Of a stretch of DNA of 57,359 bases, positions 18,155 through 25,792 are shown piece by piece. A model generated the notes under the pieces. The model ran no database searches. It was given only the letters and a program-made list of their open reading frames with translations, and was not told the origin of the DNA. The DNA comes from Pseudoalteromonas sp. Z1A8 (GTDB lineage: Bacteria > Pseudomonadota > Gammaproteobacteria > Enterobacterales > Alteromonadaceae). The stretch lies in the NCBI RefSeq assembly GCF_011378855.1, contig NZ_WTLB01000029.1:1-57359 (forward strand), read 5' to 3'. The translations under genes were made by a program, and so were the position numbers. Position 1 is the first letter of the stretch, and each line of letters starts with the position of its first letter.

Positions 18155-19168
18155 TTAGTTGTAGCGGTACTCGCTTACTGCGTAGTCGTGTGTACTATTA
18201 CTCGCATTTAGGCTTTGTTGTACTAAATAACTTCTGCCCGCTTCAAGGCCTAATTTATGATCAAAGCGTAAATCGTTATTAGAACTACCTAATAATTTAC
18301 TGTGTAGTTTTTCGTTTGCAAAAATTTGGATTATTTCTACATCATCAGGTGGGTTTGCAATAAACTCAAGTTCATCTAAATACGCTTGCTCGTGCTGTAG
18401 TAAATAGTCTAGCGTTTTTGGGCAGTAACCAGATACTATTGCAAGCGATTTCAACTTTTGAACCCAAGCAGATTGAGCTTGAAAATTAGCATCAACTGTT
18501 CTTATTACCACAATTTTACGTGCACCTCGGTTATAAGCTTCACGTACTGGGAGTGGTGCTGCTAAACCGCCATCAAGATAAAAATCAGCTTGTGTTTGCT
18601 CTTCAACTAAGTGGGTTTCGCTCGCTGCTTTTGCACTTGACCATGGTGTTAATTTTACACCCTCTTTGTACAAAAATGGCAGTGCGCTTGATGCTTTTAA
18701 AAGATCGCGCCATTGATTATCTTCACCTGTTGGTGATAAGTAATATGGCTTTCTGTCTCGCGCATTAGTCGCTGTAATAAGTAGCTCACGTTCGCCTAAA
18801 CTTGTTTTTGCTGTTTTAAAGTCTATCGCTCTTTTTACTTCAGTGGTTTTGTCAAAGTACCAATCTAGGTCAACTATGTGTTTACCCATTAACCCTCTAC
18901 CAAGCTGAAAAAAACGTTTATTGCGAGAAAGCCCTCTTATTAAGCGTTTAGCATAGCCTTTTTGGCGCGCTAAATAGCTAGTCAGGTTTTGTGAACCTGC
19001 AGAAGTGCCGATAAATAAATCAAATGGGTCGTAGCTTTGCTCCAACCATGCATCCAGTACACCGGCTGTGAATATCCCTCGCTGCCCGCCACCTTCAGCA
19101 ATCAGAGCAACTTTTGGCTGCGCTGTTTGATTAACTGAATTAGCTGTTGCGATATTTAAAGAATTCAC
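18155..19168 (-). CDS. Patatin-like phospholipase, YjjU-type
   Basis: A 337-residue lipid acyl hydrolase close in pattern to E. coli YjjU. The oxyanion motif EGGGQRGIFTAGVLDAW is near residue 25, the nucleophile elbow GTSAG near 57, and the dyad Asp in YLDGGLAAPLPV near 197. The shared EGGGQRGIFTAGVLD block and the FDLFIGTSAG block are nearly the same as in YjjU from memory. There is no signal peptide, so it is cytoplasmic or peripheral. It is monocistronic between a terminator and a 283-bp intergenic region. It is clearly distinct from the other patatin at 11.4-12.4 kb. Confidence 0.87.
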   Translation of the reverse strand: MNSLNIATANSVNQTAQPKVALIAEGGGQRGIFTAGVLDAWLEQSYDPFDLFIGTSAGSQNLTSYLARQKGYAKRLIRGLSRNKRFFQLGRGLMGKHIVDLDWYFDKTTEVKRAIDFKTAKTSLGERELLITATNARDRKPYYLSPTGEDNQWRDLLKASSALPFLYKEGVKLTPWSSAKAASETHLVEEQTQADFYLDGGLAAPLPVREAYNRGARKIVVIRTVDANFQAQSAWVQKLKSLAIVSGYCPKTLDYLLQHEQAYLDELEFIANPPDDVEIIQIFANEKLHSKLLGSSNNDLRFDHKLGLEAGRSYLVQQSLNASNSTHDYAVSEYRYN

Positions 19169-19345
19169 GGTGTACCTACCTTTAATTTAATGATGTTTGG
19201 TTTAATACCTACATTATAAAAAATAAAAGCAACATCTTAAAATAGATTATTTAAATCAGTTCGATTGAAAAAATAGAACGGTATGTAAAGCAAAATATAT
19301 ACTAAAAATAGTAATCAAATTTACTTTGAATATTTAAATAACAAA

Positions 19346-19408
19346 TACAGACATCACTTAAAGTTAATAAAATGAGTTAAAAAAGTTTAACTTTTGATGA
19401 TGTCTGTA
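19346..19408. terminator. Long imperfect hairpin downstream of the LLM oxidoreductase
   Basis: TACAGACATCA (19346-19356) pairs with TGATGTCTGTA (19398-19408), and an inner AAGTTAA (19361-19367) pairs with TTAACTT (19387-19393). It lies 43 nt past the stop of the flavin enzyme gene. It has no T tail of the usual form, so it may be a terminator, an mRNA stabiliser or a small repeat. Confidence 0.5.
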
Positions 19409-19451
19409 TGTTAACAAGCCCAGAGTGTACGCTTGCTTAACTAACTATATT

Positions 19452-20441
19452 TTAGTGCTTTATTTCCATTAAAATTTCGAGTGCACGATGACGTTTTTCA
19501 CTATCAAATACATCGTTGGTAAATATAAACTCATCAACTTCTAGCTGCTTCGCTATCATCTCTAACTTGTGTTTAATACTTACATGCCCGCCTACTACGC
19601 TTAGGCTTAAAAAGTTTTCAACATGCGCGCGCTCTTGTTCGCTCCATAATCCGTCCATACTTTCAACAGGTGGTTTTAACCACAGCTCGTTACCGCGTAT
19701 GAGTTCGAGCACACGTTGTTTAGAAGTAGTCGACAAATACTGAGCTTCTTCGTCGGTATCTGCTGCAACTAAAGGCAGTGCAAGCATGACGTATGGCTTA
19801 TCAAGGTCGCTTGATGCTTTAAATTCGCGCTTATACAACGCTATTGCGTCGTGCACAAAGCGCGGTGCAAAATGCCCTGCAAATACATACGGTAAGCCTT
19901 TTTGCGCTGCAAGTTGCGCGCTAAATAAACTCGAGCCTAATAACCAAATAGGAACGTTTGTGTTCTCACCCGGTATCGCGCGTATTGGGTGCGTACCGTT
20001 GTATGGGCCCAATAACGTTTGCAGCTCAGTTACTTCTCCCGGGAAGTTTTCAGCACGGCTCATATCGCTATTTAGTGCACGACTAGTTACTTGGTCACTG
20101 CCGGGGGCTCGTCCTAGTCCTAAATCTATTCGCCCAGGGTATAAGCTCTCTAGCGTACCAAATTGTTCAGCAACAACTAATGGTGAGTGGTTTGGTAGCA
20201 TTATTCCGCCAGAGCCAACACGAATACGTTTAGTATTTCCCGCTATGTGGCCAACCAAAATTGAAGTAGCGGCACAAATAATACCTGGCATATTATGATG
20301 CTCAGCAAGCCAAAAGCGATTAAAGCTAAGCTCATCTGCTCGCTGTGCGTATTTAGTACTTTTATGAAGAGTGTTGGCAACACTGTCCCCTTTGATCATG
20401 GGGGCAAGTTCGAGTAACGAAAAAGGAATGGAAGTTAACAA
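19452..20441 (-). CDS. LLM-class flavin-dependent oxidoreductase
   Basis: A luciferase-like monooxygenase of the YhbW/MsnO8 type, 329 residues long and cytosolic. Landmarks are SFNRFWLAEHHNMPG near residue 38, RIRVGSGGIMLPNHSPLVVAEQFGTL near 73, and LYPGRIDLGLGRAPG near 100, which form the reduced-flavin and substrate pocket. The physiological substrate is unknown for most members. An imperfect palindrome (20466-20488) lies just upstream of the start. It faces the siderophore-interacting protein gene on the same strand, 141 bp away, so it may or may not be in the same unit. Confidence 0.88.
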   Translation of the reverse strand: MLTSIPFSLLELAPMIKGDSVANTLHKSTKYAQRADELSFNRFWLAEHHNMPGIICAATSILVGHIAGNTKRIRVGSGGIMLPNHSPLVVAEQFGTLESLYPGRIDLGLGRAPGSDQVTSRALNSDMSRAENFPGEVTELQTLLGPYNGTHPIRAIPGENTNVPIWLLGSSLFSAQLAAQKGLPYVFAGHFAPRFVHDAIALYKREFKASSDLDKPYVMLALPLVAADTDEEAQYLSTTSKQRVLELIRGNELWLKPPVESMDGLWSEQERAHVENFLSLSVVGGHVSIKHKLEMIAKQLEVDEFIFTNDVFDSEKRHRALEILMEIKH

Positions 20442-20465
20442 AATAGCAGCTCCTAAAAAGGCATA

Positions 20466-20488
20466 CTAATAATGGGTTTCATCATTAG
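20466..20488. promoter_or_regulatory. Imperfect palindrome before the LLM gene
   Basis: CTAATAATG (20466-20474) and CATCATTAG (20480-20488) are inverted with one mismatch around GGTTT, 25 bp upstream of the start codon. It could be an operator or a leader hairpin. Confidence 0.35.
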
Positions 20489-20582
20489 CATAAAACACTT
20501 AAATGGGTCTGCTATTAAGTCAATTCAAGTTACGTAGTGGTATTAGAGCAAAATAAGCCTATGTTATTTTGCTCTAAGGTAT

Positions 20583-21326
20583 TCAGGCAAGCTGTGCATC
20601 ACGTTGACGCTGCTTTTTATAGCCTTCTGAGTCTACACCTTTTTTCCAATAACCTGAGGATACAATATTACCGCGCGGTATATTAAGTTGCTCAGTTAGC
20701 AAGGTTTTTACTGTACGTACAAGGCCTGCTTCCAATGCCATAAACACAATAGGTGGCTGCTCTGTAATGTGCAAATTTTTAAGTGTACTTAGCATTGCTG
20801 TATCGGCATTATTGGTAATTACCCAGTTTATATCGCGATTTGTTTCTAAATCTATAATGTCTTGCTCAGTAGGGGCATGTACAAAAGCATCAATTTTTGC
20901 AGCTTCAGGTAACTGCTGCACATAGCCTTTTATAGCATTTACTGAGGTTAAATCGCCCAGCAATATATAATGAGGGTGCGCGTAATTATCTAACTTTTTA
21001 GGGCCTGGTCCTGCAATACCTAGCGCATCGCCTACTTTTGCAATTTTAGCCCAATCGGTTGCCGGGCCTTGGTGCATATTTATAACAAAATCAAGCGTTA
21101 GTGCGCCGGTTTGCGCATCCACATGCCTTATTGTGTATGATCGCATACACGCTGTTTTTAAGTTAAAATCTACTTCACCATTTTTTGGGAACAGTACTTT
21201 TACATAATTACCAATGTGCGCGGAGGTTATATCTGAAAAATCGTCTGAGCCTACAACAATGCGCTGTAAGTGCGGTGTAATTTGCTCAGTGCTTAATACT
21301 GTTGCTTTGCGAACTTGTTTACCCAT
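20583..21326 (-). CDS. Siderophore-interacting flavoprotein reductase (ViuB/YqjH-like)
   Basis: An FAD-dependent ferric-siderophore reductase that would release iron from imported chelates in the cytoplasm. It has an N-terminal FAD-binding barrel with MRSYTIR near residue 62 and GPATDWA near 90, and a C-terminal NAD(P)H-binding domain ending in the family signature SGYWKKG near 228. The 247-residue length is typical. CGAGGTGATTT gives a good ribosome site. It is divergent from a MarR-type gene, with two operator-like palindromes between them, which suggests local repression. In E. coli the equivalent YqjH is controlled by a different (PadR-type) regulator. Confidence 0.88.
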   Translation of the reverse strand: MGKQVRKATVLSTEQITPHLQRIVVGSDDFSDITSAHIGNYVKVLFPKNGEVDFNLKTACMRSYTIRHVDAQTGALTLDFVINMHQGPATDWAKIAKVGDALGIAGPGPKKLDNYAHPHYILLGDLTSVNAIKGYVQQLPEAAKIDAFVHAPTEQDIIDLETNRDINWVITNNADTAMLSTLKNLHITEQPPIVFMALEAGLVRTVKTLLTEQLNIPRGNIVSSGYWKKGVDSEGYKKQRQRDAQLA

Positions 21327-21404
21327 TTTAAATCACCTCGTTTACAAAACTTAGGTTTAAATAATTAACTGCTATAAAAGCAATCATTGCACAACGCCCC
21401 ATTG

Positions 21405-21445
21405 GTTGATAAAATCAACTATAGCAATTTAATTGACTTTGTCAA
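21405..21445. promoter_or_regulatory. Tandem palindromic operators between reductase and MarR genes
   Basis: GTTGAT-AAA-ATCAAC (21405-21419) and TTGAC-TTT-GTCAA (21433-21445) are two perfect short palindromes with the same TTGAY half-site, centred 27 bp apart. They lie between the divergent genes and upstream of the ATG at 21462. This is the usual place for MarR-type autoregulatory operators. The MarR protein is the obvious candidate binder. Confidence 0.65.
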
Positions 21446-21461
21446 CCATATTGAGAGTTCT

Positions 21462-21881
21462 ATGAATACACCTTTATCAAATACCTTGTTTGAACTAATG
21501 CAAAATTACCGTGTAACAATTCGCGAAGCTATAAATGCAGGCGAACTGGGTATTAATGCTATGCACGTACGCTGCATACATATTATCGCGAACATAAATA
21601 ACTGCACGGCTAACGATATTGTTACTAAAACGCAGCGCGACAAAGCACAAATAGCACGGCTAATTAAAGATCTTATTGGCTTAGACCTTATTGATAAACA
21701 AGCAAGTGAGCACGATAAGCGCTGTTTTATTTTGTCGCTTACAGAGGAAGGTAAAGTTCTTTTTGATAAGCTATTAGCCTCAGAGCAAAAAATAAATAAT
21801 CAAATGTGTAAAAATTTAAACCCTCAGCAAATCAAAGACTTTTTAAATACCGCACAACAAATGATCAAAAATATGGATTGA
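21462..21881 (+). CDS. MarR-family transcriptional regulator
   Basis: A 139-residue winged-helix regulator. The recognition region ANDIVTKTQRDKAQIARLI (about residues 48-66) and wing segment SEHDKRCFILSLTEEGK (about 80-96) fit the family. A longer frame opens at a TTG (21387), but that would place the two operator palindromes inside the coding region and add a tail unlike the family, so the ATG at 21462 is preferred. It is divergent from the siderophore-interacting reductase, so control of iron release or of an oxidant response is a reasonable guess. The ligand is unknown. Confidence 0.85.
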   Translation: MNTPLSNTLFELMQNYRVTIREAINAGELGINAMHVRCIHIIANINNCTANDIVTKTQRDKAQIARLIKDLIGLDLIDKQASEHDKRCFILSLTEEGKVLFDKLLASEQKINNQMCKNLNPQQIKDFLNTAQQMIKNMD

Positions 21882-21924
21882 TCCGCTATTCATTACTTGG
21901 CATAACTTACACCAAACGCATATA

Positions 21925-21940
21925 CTGTACACTTATACAG
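21925..21940 (+). promoter_or_regulatory. LexA (SOS) box
   Basis: CTGTACACTTATACAG matches the CTGT-N8-ACAG consensus exactly at both half-sites. It lies 22 bp before the umuD start, overlapping the expected promoter. Confidence 0.9.
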
Positions 21941-21962
21941 CATATGCGTTTTAGGTTGTGTT

Positions 21963-22367
21963 ATGTTTGTCATTCCCATTTATATAGAAGCTGGCGTGTG
22001 TGGTTTTGAATCCCCCGCAGCGCAGTACACCGAGCTAGGTGTATCTCTTGATGAGCTATTAATAAAGCACCCAGATGCCACGTTTATTGGTATCGCGTCG
22101 GGGTCCTCTATGCAAGAGGTCGGAATTTTTCAAGGTGACTTATTAGTTATCGACCGTGCAGAGCCTGCCGAAAACGGTGATGTTATTGTTGCGAACTTAA
22201 ATGGCCTTTTTGTATGCAAACTGCTTGATAAAACCAATGCGCGGCTACTTTCTGCGTCTTCTTTACATAAGCCTGTACAACTAACCTCTGCAGATGAGTT
22301 TCAGCTAGAAGGCGTAGTAACGTTATCAATAAGAATGCACAGGCAAAGCCCTGACTTACTTAAATGA
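21963..22367 (+). CDS. umuD: DNA polymerase V accessory protein, self-cleaving
   Basis: A LexA/UmuD-family S24 peptidase. RecA filaments trigger its self-cleavage to UmuD', which joins UmuC in translesion polymerase V. The cleavage site Cys13-Gly14 sits in GVCGFESPAA. The catalytic serine is Ser49 in ASGSSMQ, where E. coli has ASGDSM, and the general base is Lys86 in VCKLL. The 134-residue length is near E. coli UmuD (139). An exact SOS box precedes the gene, and umuC follows after 26 nt. Confidence 0.94.
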   Translation: MFVIPIYIEAGVCGFESPAAQYTELGVSLDELLIKHPDATFIGIASGSSMQEVGIFQGDLLVIDRAEPAENGDVIVANLNGLFVCKLLDKTNARLLSASSLHKPVQLTSADEFQLEGVVTLSIRMHRQSPDLLK

Positions 22368-22393
22368 AACTTGCTCAAATGAGAGTTACTTAA

Positions 22394-23653
22394 ATGTACG
22401 CCTTAGTTGATGCTGTGTCATTTTATGCCAGTGCCGAAAAAGTATTCGACCCGGCTATTCGCTCCAAGCCTGTGGTTGTACTTACCAATAACGATGGCTG
22501 TGTATGTGCTATTTGCCCTATTGCTCGGCGCTTAAATATTCCTAAATTTGGCCCATACTTTAAAGTTAAGCATTTACTTGAGCAAAACAACGTAGTTATT
22601 CGATCTAGCAATTACGAGCTTTACGCTGATTTAAGCGACAAGATGATGAATGTTATTGGCCGCTTTTGCGATACACAACACATATACAGTATTGATGAAT
22701 CCTTTTTGCACTTTAACGGCTACACACCACTGATTAAGGATTGGCATGAGTACGGCCATGTTATAAGGCGTACAGTATGGCGAGAAACAAAGTTGCCCGT
22801 AGGCGTAGGCTTTGGCCCTACCCCAACGTTAGCAAAAGCTGCTAATCACGCTGCTAAAAAACTCAGTGGTTTTAATGGTGTAGCCGTAATAAATAACGAG
22901 CAAACGCGCCAAGCTATTTTACAAAGAATGAGCTGCGAAGATGTGTGGGGAATAGGCCGTCGATTAGCTAAAAAACTTAAAATAATGAATATAAACACAG
23001 CATGGGAGCTTGCTCAGCAAAATCCTAAAACTATGCGCCGTGCATTTAGTGTGGTGGTTGAGCGCACGGTAAGCGAGCTTAACGGCGTAACGTGTTTAAA
23101 TTGGGACGATGTACGACAAGATAAGCGCGAGATATTTTCGACCCGTAGCTTTGGTGAACGAATATGTGAGCCAACCGCGCTTAAAACAGCTTTAATTAAC
23201 CATGTAACTACAGTGGCTAATAAACTACGCGCCCAGCGTTCACTCACTCACCAGCTTTATATTTTTGCAGCCAGCGGCGCGCACGAAAACAGATATTATA
23301 AAAAGTCATTTGTTTATAAATTTGCCAGCCCTACTAACGACACCTGCGTGATGGCAAATGCTGTATCTGAGGTATTTAATCAAATTTATCAACCGGGAGT
23401 TCGGTTTTATAAGTGTGGTGTGGGCGCGGTGGAGTTAACGTCGGTGCAGTTTCAGCAAAGTGACTTATTTAGTAAAAGCCCTGATAACCCAAAGCTTATG
23501 CAATGCCTAGACACAATCAATAATCGCTATGGAAAAGGGATGCTAAGCCTTGCTAGCAGTAAGTTAAATGACCGGTGGCACATGAACCGTGATTTTTTGT
23601 CGCCGCAGTACACCACGCGTTGGCGTGATATCCCTAAAATATACTGCGAATAA
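22394..23653 (+). CDS. umuC: DNA polymerase V catalytic subunit
   Basis: A Y-family translesion DNA polymerase. The palm carries LVDAVSFYAS (Asp6) and SIDESFLHF, which give the metal-binding acidic residues. The steric-gate region NNDGCVCAICPIARR and helix-hairpin-helix segment GIGRRLAKKLK follow, then a little-finger domain and the C-terminal UmuC extension. At 419 residues it is essentially full length (E. coli 422). It is co-transcribed with umuD under the SOS box and convergent with the next gene, 19 bp away. Confidence 0.95.
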   Translation: MYALVDAVSFYASAEKVFDPAIRSKPVVVLTNNDGCVCAICPIARRLNIPKFGPYFKVKHLLEQNNVVIRSSNYELYADLSDKMMNVIGRFCDTQHIYSIDESFLHFNGYTPLIKDWHEYGHVIRRTVWRETKLPVGVGFGPTPTLAKAANHAAKKLSGFNGVAVINNEQTRQAILQRMSCEDVWGIGRRLAKKLKIMNINTAWELAQQNPKTMRRAFSVVVERTVSELNGVTCLNWDDVRQDKREIFSTRSFGERICEPTALKTALINHVTTVANKLRAQRSLTHQLYIFAASGAHENRYYKKSFVYKFASPTNDTCVMANAVSEVFNQIYQPGVRFYKCGVGAVELTSVQFQQSDLFSKSPDNPKLMQCLDTINNRYGKGMLSLASSKLNDRWHMNRDFLSPQYTTRWRDIPKIYCE

Positions 23654-23672
23654 TTACATGTTACTAAGTACT

Positions 23673-24134
23673 TTATTTACTCTCGTCTGCTTTTTTAAAT
23701 GTGCACTCTACACTAGGTTCGCTCAATGTATATTTTAGTGTGTTATCAGCTAAAAATTTAATGCTTTGGCTAATTGTTTTCTCGTTTGCGGGATTTTCAC
23801 AACGGCTCATTCGTAAACCGTTTTCAAGACCATCACTTTTATATTTTAATGAGCTGGTAATAAAACAAAAGCCAGGTTTTTTTACTGTTTGTGTACCGTT
23901 ATGAAGCGGACCAAATATAATTTGTTCTCCTAACTTAAAGCCGCTATTTGGGTTGTTTTCTTCTGTTAGGCTTAAGTTACTATTAACGCATAATCCTGAA
24001 TTAGTTGAGACAACGTCGTACGCACCCAATTTTGACTTTAAAAGCGGTATAAATCGCGTTTTATTACTTGGCTCACTAAAGGCATAAGCACTTGTAAATG
24101 TAATTGCTAACAAAGCAAATGTTATATATTTCAT
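23673..24134 (-). CDS. Secreted protein of unknown function
   Basis: I do not recognise a family. The 153-residue protein has a signal peptide (about 1-18, cleavage near AYAFS) and a mature part with four cysteines (in GLCVN, GFCFI, SRCEN, VECTF), which suggests two disulphides in a periplasmic beta-rich fold. It is convergent with umuC and followed upstream by a 269-bp gap containing hairpin element D. No partner gene is evident. Confidence 0.75.
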   Translation of the reverse strand: MKYITFALLAITFTSAYAFSEPSNKTRFIPLLKSKLGAYDVVSTNSGLCVNSNLSLTEENNPNSGFKLGEQIIFGPLHNGTQTVKKPGFCFITSSLKYKSDGLENGLRMSRCENPANEKTISQSIKFLADNTLKYTLSEPSVECTFKKADESK

Positions 24135-24270
24135 TGCGTGTGTGTATCCTTCGAGAGTTAATGTGTTAGATAAGCTAAAAATGCTTATCTACTTAACTTT
24201 TTACAACTATAACAGAGATTTACTATAAAAGGAGAGAAGTCGTGCTACAGCACTTAGATACAACAACTAA

Positions 24271-24338
24271 TACCAATCTGCTTATATATAGAGTCTATTT
24301 AACGAATTAAATAGACTCTATATATAAGCAGGTTGGTA
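24271..24338. repeat. MITE-like element D, 68-bp near-perfect hairpin
   Basis: Two 32-nt arms (24271-24302 and 24307-24338) are complementary except for one base and enclose the loop CGAA. The ends are TACCAATCTGC and GCAGGTTGGTA, and TAA flanks both sides (24268-24270 and 24339-24341). It shares its termini and target with the longer elements A, B and C, but has no interior. Confidence 0.8.
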
Positions 24339-24403
24339 TAATCACTTTGTTGTAAAGTACGCTGTTAAATACGTACCGAAACAACAAAACGATTAAATAC
24401 ACA

Positions 24404-24922
24404 TTACTGCCAATATTTTGCAAATAATAGTGGGTAGTTTTGCTTTAAAAACTTAGGTTTGTCTTTGAAGCGTTTACCTTTAGGCTCGTCGCTGCCAGAT
24501 GGGATAAACGGTAATTCGTCTTCACTGCGTTCTTCAAATAATAAACCGGCTATTAAATCATACTCATCAATGTACGGATAAGGCTGCTCGTTTAAGTAAT
24601 AAACAGGTGTACATTGTGCAATTGAGTCAGCATTTTCTAAGGCGTTTTCGAATACTGTTTTACCGCGCGAAATTAACCAACATCTAAATTCGCTAAAACC
24701 GTAATCGTCGTTACATCCAGCCATAACAAAGGCGGCGCCAAACAAATCCCAGGTAAAGCATTTGCGCATATGTATGCCAAAGTGCTTATCAAAATCAATA
24801 AGGTGCTGATCGCTTAAATCATTAAGTTTAGTTTTTAGGTTATCGCTGACACTTTGCGGATCGAGCCCTAAATCAGGCGTTGTTACTAATTCCCAAAAAG
24901 CCTGTTCTGTTAACGCTGCCAT
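24404..24922 (-). CDS. DUF4240-domain protein
   Basis: A 172-residue soluble protein. The opening ALTEQAFWELV, the FDKHFGIHMRKCFTWDLFGAAFVM core and the FSEFRCWLISRGKTVFENAL block fit the DUF4240 pattern, a family without known function, often found in toxin-immunity-like or SMI1-like contexts. Here it follows a YwbE-like gene, with stop and start overlapping as TAATG, so the two are translationally coupled. The C-terminal tail is basic (KGKRFKDKPKFLKQNY). Nothing here points to a toxin partner. Confidence 0.78.
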   Translation of the reverse strand: MAALTEQAFWELVTTPDLGLDPQSVSDNLKTKLNDLSDQHLIDFDKHFGIHMRKCFTWDLFGAAFVMAGCNDDYGFSEFRCWLISRGKTVFENALENADSIAQCTPVYYLNEQPYPYIDEYDLIAGLLFEERSEDELPFIPSGSDEPKGKRFKDKPKFLKQNYPLLFAKYWQ

Positions 24923-25113
24923 TATAAAATCTCTTTTACTCGGCCAACTTGACCATCTTCTAAACGCACTTTAATGCCGTGTGGGTGATTAGGTGACTTT
25001 GTTAAAAGACGCTCAACAACACCTTCGGTTAACGTACCGCTGCGTTGATCTTCTTTTAATACAATATTTACTGTGATACCTGGTGAAATTTGCGAACGCG
25101 AAGGAACAGCCAT
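24922..25113 (-). CDS. YwbE-family small protein
   Basis: A 63-residue protein with the YwbE pattern: RSQISPGITVNIVLKEDQ, SGTLTEGVVERLLT and HPHGIKVRLEDGQVGRV. The family is widespread, presumably a small KOW/SH3-like beta barrel, and its function is unknown. It is the first gene of a pair with the DUF4240 gene, sharing the bases TAATG at the junction. Confidence 0.88.
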   Translation of the reverse strand: MAVPSRSQISPGITVNIVLKEDQRSGTLTEGVVERLLTKSPNHPHGIKVRLEDGQVGRVKEIL

Positions 25114-25181
25114 AATTTAAACCCTAAAAATAATTTATCTAATTATAACGTCCATGTGCTATCAAACCAACAAAAGCCCTG

Positions 25182-25463
25182 TTAATTAGCTGAAAATGAA
25201 ATGTGTGCTGGTTTTGCGTTCAACTTAATACTCGTAAGCTCTTTGAGTATAATAGCTGTTAATTCGTTAAGTTGCGGTTTTGCACTTTCAAGGGCTATAT
25301 CATCATTAAAATAGCACTGTACTTTTAACGTATTGGCCTCGTTATTTAAATCAATGGTATGCGTTAGATAATCAAAACCAATTACGCTTTCTTTTATTGC
25401 CTCGCATGCATTAGTGAGTGCTAAACGAATTTGCTTATCGCGTTGCTTTTGAGTTTTAGTCAT
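25182..25463 (-). CDS. Hypothetical 93-residue cytosolic protein
   Basis: I do not recognise a family. It has a basic helical N-terminus (KTQKQRDKQIRLALTNACEAIKE), then short strands and a final helix. A fold similar to ribosome-associated small proteins is conceivable, but there is no motif to support it. It is followed by YwbE/DUF4240 on the same strand, 68 bp away, and lies 15 bp after the lipoprotein gene, so it is probably in a small operon with that gene. Confidence 0.65.
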   Translation of the reverse strand: MTKTQKQRDKQIRLALTNACEAIKESVIGFDYLTHTIDLNNEANTLKVQCYFNDDIALESAKPQLNELTAIILKELTSIKLNAKPAHISFSAN

Positions 25464-25478
25464 AAATATAAAGGTTAC

Positions 25479-25691
25479 TTATTTAGTTTCTGCTTGTTGC
25501 TGTTTTTTAAACTCTTCGTAGTTAGAGTCTTGTTTATCTAAGCATTCGTAATATTCTTTGTCGGCTTTATAGTTACACTCATCAAGGCGCGCCGATTGAA
25601 CTTCATGAAAACGCGCGTCAGAGCTGCAACCAGCTAAAACACATAATCCAACAATAAGTAATGCGCTACTTTTTAGTTTATTGATAAACAT
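25479..25691 (-). CDS. Small lipoprotein
   Basis: A 70-residue predicted lipoprotein. A basic start and hydrophobic helix end in the lipobox VLAGC with Cys22. The mature 49 residues are charged and helical with two more cysteines (DECNYK, YYECLDK), probably one disulphide. There is no recognisable family. It heads a short minus-strand run and is divergent from the ion-channel gene. Confidence 0.7.
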   Translation of the reverse strand: MFINKLKSSALLIVGLCVLAGCSSDARFHEVQSARLDECNYKADKEYYECLDKQDSNYEEFKKQQQAETK

Positions 25692-25792
25692 TAAATTTCC
25701 TTACACTTTCTATATCGAAAAAGCGTTAAATTATTACAATATTATTGTATATTAGCGTCCTAAAAATCTTAATCCCCACAGGACCCATTACT

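Noticed and set aside
19786..20298. A 170-codon plus-strand frame opposite the LLM oxidoreductase gene
   Set aside because: It is antisense to an unambiguous enzyme gene and shows no domain of its own.
21387..21461. Extended TTG start for the MarR gene
   Set aside because: It would place two operator palindromes within coding sequence and add an N-terminal tail unlike the family.
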